Source: Pseudomonas sp. BN411
Lineage (GTDB): Bacteria; Pseudomonadota; Gammaproteobacteria; Pseudomonadales; Pseudomonadaceae
DNA length: 64,000 nt
Assembly (NCBI RefSeq): GCF_029871235.1
Contig: NZ_SSOM01000073.1
Span: forward strand, 368,011-432,010
Direction of reading: 5' to 3'
Shown here in pieces: positions 58,817-64,000 of the stretch (position 1 is the stretch's first letter; each line of letters opens with the position of its first letter). Both the position numbers and the translations under genes were made by a program. The notes beneath the pieces are model-generated. The model saw nothing but the letters and a program-made list of their open reading frames with translations, did no database searches and was not told the origin of the DNA.

Positions 58817-60267
58817 GATCTCCTGCGCTCGTCTTGGCGCTGCTGTTCGGCTCTTCCCTGCTAGCCGGTTGCGCGGTGAACCCCGCGACCGGCAGGACCA
58901 ACTTCGTGATGATGAGCGAGCGGCAGGAGCTGGATCTGGGTCGCCAGTACAACCAGGAAATCGCCAAGCAGAACCCGCGCTATGCGGACGAGAAGCTGCA
59001 GGCCTATGTGCAGGAAGTCGGGCAGCGCGTCGCCAGCCACAGCCACCGCAGCAATATTGCCTACCACTTCACTGTGGTCGACTCGCCAGACATCAACGCC
59101 TTCGCCCTTCCGGGGGGCTACATCTATATCCATCGCGGCCTGCTGTCTTACCTGAATTCGGAAGCGGAACTCGCTGCGGTGCTGGGACACGAGGTGGGTC
59201 ACGTCACCGCACGGCACAGCGTGCAGCAGCAGAGTCAGTCCACTGCGTGGAACATCCTGGGGCAGGCGGTCGCCATCGGCACGGGCGTTGGCGCAGCAGG
59301 CGACCTGACCAACGTACTGGGCACTGCCTTCGTTCGTGGTTATGGGCGTGACATGGAGCTGGAGGCGGACGGTCTGGGTGCCCAGTACCTGGCGCGCAGC
59401 GGCTATGACCCGCAGGCCATGATCGAAGTCGTGAAAGTGCTGAAAAACCAGGAAGAATTCGCCCGCGACCAGGCTCGTCGCAAGGGGCAGACGGAGGCGC
59501 CGTCGGGCTACCACGGCGTCTTCGATACCCACCCGGATAACGACACGCGGCTGCAGCAGGTGGTCGGCCCGGCGAAGGCGCTGGCTGGCGGCAATCAGGT
59601 AGTGAACCGGGAAGTCTTCCTCAAGCATCTGGAAGGGCTGCCCTTCGGTGACTCGGCTGAAACCGGGGTGCGCCGGGGTCAGGACTTCTACCACGCTGGA
59701 CTGGATTTCACCCTGCACTTCCCCGATGGCTGGGGAATGGTCAATCGCCCTGATGCAGTGATTACCCACAGCGCCAACCAACAAGCCTTCATCGCCATGA
59801 CCCTGGATGGGCGCAAGCCGAGCGTGGCTCCGGCGGACTATCTGCGGCAGAAGGCGGGTGGCCAGAGGCTTTCCATGGAAGAGCCGCTGCAACTGGCCGG
59901 GCTGCAGGGCGCCACTGCGGTGCTGCCGGGCAAGCCGGCGCGCCGCGTGGCGGCCATCTACAAGGGCGACAAGGCTTATCTATTCGTCGGCGCGATTCGC
60001 AATGGGGCATCCCTGGAGAGCGAGGATGACAAGTTCCTCTCGGTGATCCGTAGCTTCCGTCCGATGAAGAAGGAGGAACTGGCCTTGGCCCAGCCGTTGC
60101 GTCTGCACCTGATCCAGGCGAAGCCCGGCCAGACGGCCGCCAGCCTGGCCCGGGAGAGCAAATTGCCGGGTACGCAAGCGGATCTGGAAAATCGTATCCG
60201 ATTGTTGAATAATTTGTATCCAATCGGCGAGCCAAAGCCCGGAGATTGGCTAAAAGTCGTACGTTAG
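58813..60267 (+). CDS. M48 family metalloprotease lipoprotein
   Basis: A 484-residue lipoprotein (lipobox LAGC, Cys20). The zinc motif HEVGH is at 126-130 in LAAVLGHEVGHVTARH, with the third ligand in ELEADGLGAQYL near 180. After residue about 280 there is a second region with VTHSANQQAFIAMTLDGRKP, and the C-terminus (about 425-484) is LysM-like (HLIQAKPGQTAASLARESKL; PGDWLKVV). Resembles BepA/LoiP-type envelope proteases. Overlaps the nuclease gene (ATGA). Confidence 0.9.
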   Translation: MRSPALVLALLFGSSLLAGCAVNPATGRTNFVMMSERQELDLGRQYNQEIAKQNPRYADEKLQAYVQEVGQRVASHSHRSNIAYHFTVVDSPDINAFALPGGYIYIHRGLLSYLNSEAELAAVLGHEVGHVTARHSVQQQSQSTAWNILGQAVAIGTGVGAAGDLTNVLGTAFVRGYGRDMELEADGLGAQYLARSGYDPQAMIEVVKVLKNQEEFARDQARRKGQTEAPSGYHGVFDTHPDNDTRLQQVVGPAKALAGGNQVVNREVFLKHLEGLPFGDSAETGVRRGQDFYHAGLDFTLHFPDGWGMVNRPDAVITHSANQQAFIAMTLDGRKPSVAPADYLRQKAGGQRLSMEEPLQLAGLQGATAVLPGKPARRVAAIYKGDKAYLFVGAIRNGASLESEDDKFLSVIRSFRPMKKEELALAQPLRLHLIQAKPGQTAASLARESKLPGTQADLENRIRLLNNLYPIGEPKPGDWLKVVR

Positions 60268-60296
60268 AGGGGTTGACGCCGGGTGACTGAACGGTC

Positions 60297-60325
60297 TTGT
60301 TAGCCCCATGTATCTTGCGTATGCT
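60297..60325 (+). promoter_or_regulatory. Putative promoter of maeB
   Basis: TTGTTA (60297-60302) and TATGCT (60320-60325) with a 17-base spacer, about 40 bases before the start codon. Confidence 0.35.
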
Positions 60326-60367
60326 CGCCCGTCACGTCTGTCACAAGCAAAAAGCGGAAATGCCAAA

Positions 60368-61636
60368 ATGTCTGATCTGAAAACGGCCGCTCTCGAATAC
60401 CATGCCCAGCCCCGCCCCGGGAAACTCAGCGTCGAGCTGACCAAGCCGACCGCCACCGCCCGCGACCTGTCGCTGGCCTACAGCCCGGGCGTCGCCGAGC
60501 CGGTGCGCGAAATCGCGCGTGATCCGGAACTGGCCTTCAAGTACACCGGCAAGGGCAACCTGGTAGCGGTTATTTCCGACGGCACCGCGATCCTCGGCCT
60601 GGGCAACCTCGGCCCGCTGGCTTCCAAGCCGGTAATGGAAGGCAAGGGCGTGCTGTTCAAGCGTTTCGCCGGCATCGACGTATTCGACATCGAAGTGGAC
60701 GCTGAAAGCCCGCAGGCCTTCATCGACACCGTCAAGCGCATTTCCATCACCTTCGGCGGTATCAACCTCGAAGACATCAAGGCACCCGAGTGCTTCGAGA
60801 TCGAGCGCACCCTGATCGAACAGTGCGACATCCCGGTCTTCCACGATGACCAGCATGGCACCGCTATCGTGACTGCCGCCGGCATGCTCAACGCCCTGGA
60901 AATCGCTGGCAAATCCCTGGCCGAAGCCAAGATCGTCTGCCTCGGCGCCGGCGCTGCTGCCATTTCCTGCATGAAGCTGCTGGTGAGCATGGGCGCCAAG
61001 GTCGAGAACATCTTCATGATCGACCGCAAGGGCGTGATCCATGCCGGTCGTGACGACTTGAACCAGTACAAGGCTGTGTTCGCGCACGAGACTGACAAGC
61101 GCACCCTGTCCGAGGCCCTCGACGGCGCGGACGTGTTCGTAGGCCTGTCCGGTGCCAACCTGCTGAGCCCGGAAGACCTCAATCGCATGGCGCCCAACCC
61201 GATTGTGTTCGCCTGCTCCAACCCGGATCCGGAAATCAAGCCGGAACTGGCGCACGAGACCCGCAGCGACGTGATCATGGCCACCGGTCGTTCCGACTAC
61301 CCGAACCAGGTCAACAACGTGCTCGGCTTCCCCTTCATCTTCCGCGGTGCCCTGGACGTACGCGCCACCCGCATCAACGAAGAAATGAAGATCGCCGCTG
61401 CCCTGGCCCTGCGCGACCTGGCTAAGCTGCCGGTACCGAAGGACGTCTGCGACGCCTACGGTGTGGCTTCCCTGGAATTCGGCCGTGAGTACATCATTCC
61501 GAAGCCCATGGACAAGCGCCTGATCACCGTCGTATCCGATGCCGTGGCCAAGGCCGCCATCGAATCCGGCGTGGCTACCCTGCCGTATCCGAAGCACTAT
61601 CCGCTGAAGTCGGTGGACGAAGTGTTCAACGGCTAA
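60368..61636 (+). CDS. maeB: Malic enzyme (short form, NADP-type)
   Basis: A 422-residue malic enzyme oxidatively decarboxylating malate to pyruvate. N-terminal [16 protein letters not shown] with the catalytic Tyr; the nucleotide-binding [15 protein letters not shown] (about 193-207); [15 protein letters not shown] with metal-binding Asp. It lacks the C-terminal phosphotransacetylase domain of long MaeB. ATG 60368 ([12 protein letters not shown]) is used; the in-frame ATG at 60308 lies in the promoter. A terminator follows. Confidence 0.94.
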   Translation: MSDLKTAALEYHAQPRPGKLSVELTKPTATARDLSLAYSPGVAEPVREIARDPELAFKYTGKGNLVAVISDGTAILGLGNLGPLASKPVMEGKGVLFKRFAGIDVFDIEVDAESPQAFIDTVKRISITFGGINLEDIKAPECFEIERTLIEQCDIPVFHDDQHGTAIVTAAGMLNALEIAGKSLAEAKIVCLGAGAAAISCMKLLVSMGAKVENIFMIDRKGVIHAGRDDLNQYKAVFAHETDKRTLSEALDGADVFVGLSGANLLSPEDLNRMAPNPIVFACSNPDPEIKPELAHETRSDVIMATGRSDYPNQVNNVLGFPFIFRGALDVRATRINEEMKIAAALALRDLAKLPVPKDVCDAYGVASLEFGREYIIPKPMDKRLITVVSDAVAKAAIESGVATLPYPKHYPLKSVDEVFNG

Positions 61637-61652
61637 GCCGAGACGCAATGAC

Positions 61653-61678
61653 AAAGCCCCGCAATCGCGGGGCTTTTT
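61653..61678. terminator. Terminator between maeB and mrcA
   Basis: AAAGCCCCGC (61653-61662) and GCGGGGCTTT (61667-61676) with an AATC loop, followed by TT. Works for convergent maeB and mrcA. Confidence 0.88.
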
Positions 61679-61697
61679 CATTTTGGGCGTCTGTTCC

Positions 61698-64000
61698 TCA
61701 GAACAGGTCGATGGGGGCGGCCTCGTCGGCCGGCAGCGGGCTGCCGGGAATGGCCAGGCCTGGCTCCAGCTCGCTCATGGGCGGAGGCGTGTCTTCGCTC
61801 TTGAACAGCTCGAAGAAGGCGTCTGGTGTTCCCGGGCTGGCGGCGCGGCCACTGAGCGGGTCGATACGCAGTGTCAGCAGTCCGGCAGGCTCCGGCTGGA
61901 CGTGAGCGGGCTTGTCCTTGAGCGCGGCGCCCATGTAGTTCATCCAGATGGGGAGCGCGACAGTGCCGCCGTACTCGTGGCGACCCAGGCTTTCCGGCTG
62001 GTCGAAGCCGACCCAGACAGTGGTGACGTAGTCGGCGTTGTAGCCGGAGAACCAGCTGTCCTTCGACTCGTTGGTGGTACCGGTCTTGCCGGCGATGTCG
62101 CTGCGTCCCATGGACAGTGCCCGGCGACCAGTGCCGCGCTTGATCACGTCCTGCAGCATGCTGTTGAGGATGTAGGTCGTGCGCGGATCGACGATGCGTT
62201 CGGCGACCGCTGGCGTCTGGCTCTGGGGTGCCGAGGCGTCGGTGGAGGCGAGCAGGGTGTCCGGTGCTCCACTGCTTTGCGCGACTTCGTTGGACTGCGC
62301 CTCGGTTGCCGGAACCCGTGGCGGATTGGCGACGAATAGGGTTTTTCCGTCGCGGCTTTCGATGCGCTCGATCAGGTAGGGCTGAACCTTGTAGCCGCCG
62401 TTGGCGAAGGTGCTCCAGCCGCCGGCGATTTCCAGCGGAGTGAGGTTGGCGGTGCCGAGTGCCAGGGACAAGTTGCGCGGCAGGTCGTCCTTGTTGAAGC
62501 CGAAGCGGCTGACGTAATTCAGTGCGTAGTCGATGCCGATGGCCTGCAGCACGCGAATCGACACCAGGTTGCGCGACTTGTACAGGGCTTCACGCAGGCG
62601 GATCGGGCCAAGGAAAGTGTTGTTGTCGTTCTTCGGGCGCCAGGCTTCTTCCATGCCGGCTTCCTGGAAGACGATTGGGGCGTCGTTCACCAGGCTGGCG
62701 GCGGTGAAGCCGTTATCCAGGGCGGCGGCATAGAGGAAGGGCTTGAAGCTGGACCCCGGTTGGCGCTTGGCCTGGGCCGCGCGGTTGTAATTGCTTTGCT
62801 CGAATGAGAAGCCGCCTACCAATGCGCGAATGGCGCCATCCTGCGGGTCCAGGGAGACCAGGGCGCTCTGGGCGGCCGGCAATTGGACGAAGCGCAGGCT
62901 GCCGTCGGCCTGGCGCTGCACGCGGACCAAGTCACCGACCTGACTCACGCCGGCTGGCTGCTGCGGGCGTGGGCCCAGGCTGTTGGTGTTCAGGAACGGG
63001 CGGGCCCATTTCATGCTGTCCCAGCTAACCGCCTCTTCCTGGCCGCTGCGGGTCAGGACCAGGATGCCGCTCTTTTCGACCTGGGTGACGATGGCCGGCT
63101 CCAGGCCGCCAAGGGATTTCTGCTTGGCCAGTTCCTGCAGCCAGGTTTCCTTCGTCATGCCGGGCAAGCGGGTTTCCGGGCCGCGATAGCCGTGGCGCTG
63201 GTCGTACTCGATCAGGCCCTCGCGCAGCGAGGTATTGGCTGCCTGCTGGAGATCGCTGGGTACTGTCGTGGTGACGCGGAAACCTTCGGTGTAGGCGTCG
63301 CTGCCATAGCGGCCGACCATTTCGGCGCGGGCCATCTCGGCGATGTAGGGGGCAGCCAGTTCCGGGGTGGGGACGTGGTAGCTGGCATCGATCGGTTCGT
63401 TGATCGCTTGCTGGTAGCGGGTCTGATCGATTCGGCCCAGCTTGAACATGCGGCCGAGAATCCAGTCGCGCCGCTCTTTGCTGCGAGTCGGGTTGACCAG
63501 CGGATTGAAGCGAGACGGAGCCTTGGGCAGGCCGGCAATCATGGCCATTTGGGCCAGACTGATTTCACGAATCGACTTGCCGTAATAGACCTGCGCGGCG
63601 GCCTCGATACCGTATGCGCGGTTACCGAGGTAGATCTTGTTCACATAAAGTTCAAGAATTTCGTCTTTGCTGAGTTCCCGCTCTATTTGCAGTGCCAGCA
63701 ATATTTCATTGATCTTGCGGGAGAAACTTCTTTCGCTGGTGAGGAAGTAGTTTTTCGCCACCTGCATGGTGATGGTGCTACCGCCTGTCTGGATGTGGCC
63801 GGTCTTCAATAATTGCGTGGCAGCGCGCATCAGGCTGGTGAGGTCGACGCCATAATGGTTGGCGAAATTGTCGTCCTCGGCGGCCAGTAGGGCCTGGATG
63901 AAATCCGGCGGAATGTCGGCGAAACGGACCGGAGAGCGGCGCATTTCGCCGAATTCTGCGATTAGTTTGCCATCGCTGCTGTAGACGCGCAGCGGGATCT
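61698..64000 (-). CDS. mrcA: Penicillin-binding protein 1A, partial at 5' end
   Basis: The last 766 residues of a bifunctional class A PBP; the N-terminus and transmembrane anchor are beyond the right edge. Visible reading begins IPLRVYSSDGKLIAEFGEM. Glycosyltransferase motifs LLAAEDDNFANHYGVD and GGSTITMQVAKNYFL come first, then the transpeptidase SxxK in QPGSSFKPFLY, SRN in YKSRNLVS, and KTGTTNESKD. Polymerises and cross-links peptidoglycan. Ends with an acidic tail after LDGS-free ELEPGLAIPGSP. Confidence 0.96.
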   Translation of the reverse strand, partial: IPLRVYSSDGKLIAEFGEMRRSPVRFADIPPDFIQALLAAEDDNFANHYGVDLTSLMRAATQLLKTGHIQTGGSTITMQVAKNYFLTSERSFSRKINEILLALQIERELSKDEILELYVNKIYLGNRAYGIEAAAQVYYGKSIREISLAQMAMIAGLPKAPSRFNPLVNPTRSKERRDWILGRMFKLGRIDQTRYQQAINEPIDASYHVPTPELAAPYIAEMARAEMVGRYGSDAYTEGFRVTTTVPSDLQQAANTSLREGLIEYDQRHGYRGPETRLPGMTKETWLQELAKQKSLGGLEPAIVTQVEKSGILVLTRSGQEEAVSWDSMKWARPFLNTNSLGPRPQQPAGVSQVGDLVRVQRQADGSLRFVQLPAAQSALVSLDPQDGAIRALVGGFSFEQSNYNRAAQAKRQPGSSFKPFLYAAALDNGFTAASLVNDAPIVFQEAGMEEAWRPKNDNNTFLGPIRLREALYKSRNLVSIRVLQAIGIDYALNYVSRFGFNKDDLPRNLSLALGTANLTPLEIAGGWSTFANGGYKVQPYLIERIESRDGKTLFVANPPRVPATEAQSNEVAQSSGAPDTLLASTDASAPQSQTPAVAERIVDPRTTYILNSMLQDVIKRGTGRRALSMGRSDIAGKTGTTNESKDSWFSGYNADYVTTVWVGFDQPESLGRHEYGGTVALPIWMNYMGAALKDKPAHVQPEPAGLLTLRIDPLSGRAASPGTPDAFFELFKSEDTPPPMSELEPGLAIPGSPLPADEAAPIDLF

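Overview
The window is chromosomal DNA from a high-GC gammaproteobacterium, almost certainly a Pseudomonas (sensu lato). Evidence: class II PHA synthases (phaC1-phaZ-phaC2-phaD with phaI/phaF phasins), a five-step histidine-utilisation locus with hutF/hutG, and gene order that from memory parallels the P. aeruginosa ponA-priA-argS-hslVU-pha-ubi-tat-hut-fbp block. No rRNA, tRNA, CRISPR, phage or insertion sequence was recognised. Coding density is high and most junctions are ATGA/GTGA overlaps.

Region by region. 1-6 kb: repeats, a YkgJ-type cysteine protein and a coupled DUF2339/DUF3999 envelope pair. 6-10.4 kb: a membrane diguanylate cyclase, fbp, DUF924, and two small lipoproteins (one a lipocalin). 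10.4-26 kb: the hut locus. hutF diverges from hutCD; an orphan binding protein follows; then hutU-hutH-hutT-hutX-hutW-hutV-(hutH-like)-hutI-hutG. HutC operators (TGTA-N2-TACA) lie in the hutF/hutC gap and over the predicted start of a sigma54 promoter before hutU. Histidine is imported by HutT and HutXWV and degraded to urocanate, imidazolonepropionate, formiminoglutamate, formylglutamate and glutamate. 26-29.5 kb: an accessory stretch with an epoxide-hydrolase-like protein, an FAD oxidoreductase, a Nudix hydrolase and a lipoprotein. 29.5-34 kb: pip-dtd and a polar amino-acid ABC transporter. 34-43 kb (mostly minus strand): UPF0158, an HBM-type chemoreceptor, rsmE-tatCBA-hisE-hisI, then ubiB-ubiJ-ubiE. 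43-50 kb: the PHA storage cluster. 50-57.6 kb: DUF971, hslVU with a sigma32 promoter, a SPOR protein, argS and priA. 57.7-64 kb: rpmE, a secreted nuclease, an M48 lipoprotein, maeB, and the mrcA (ponA) gene cut by the right edge.

The most unusual items are: a full-length HutH paralogue inside the hut operon that lacks the Ala-Ser-Gly triad forming the MIO cofactor and the usual active-site Tyr; an intrinsic terminator embedded in the signal-peptide codons of the nuclease after rpmE; a duplicated, insertion-bearing binding protein beside the hut transporter; and a set of large palindromic intergenic elements, one present both nearly complete and as an internally deleted copy.
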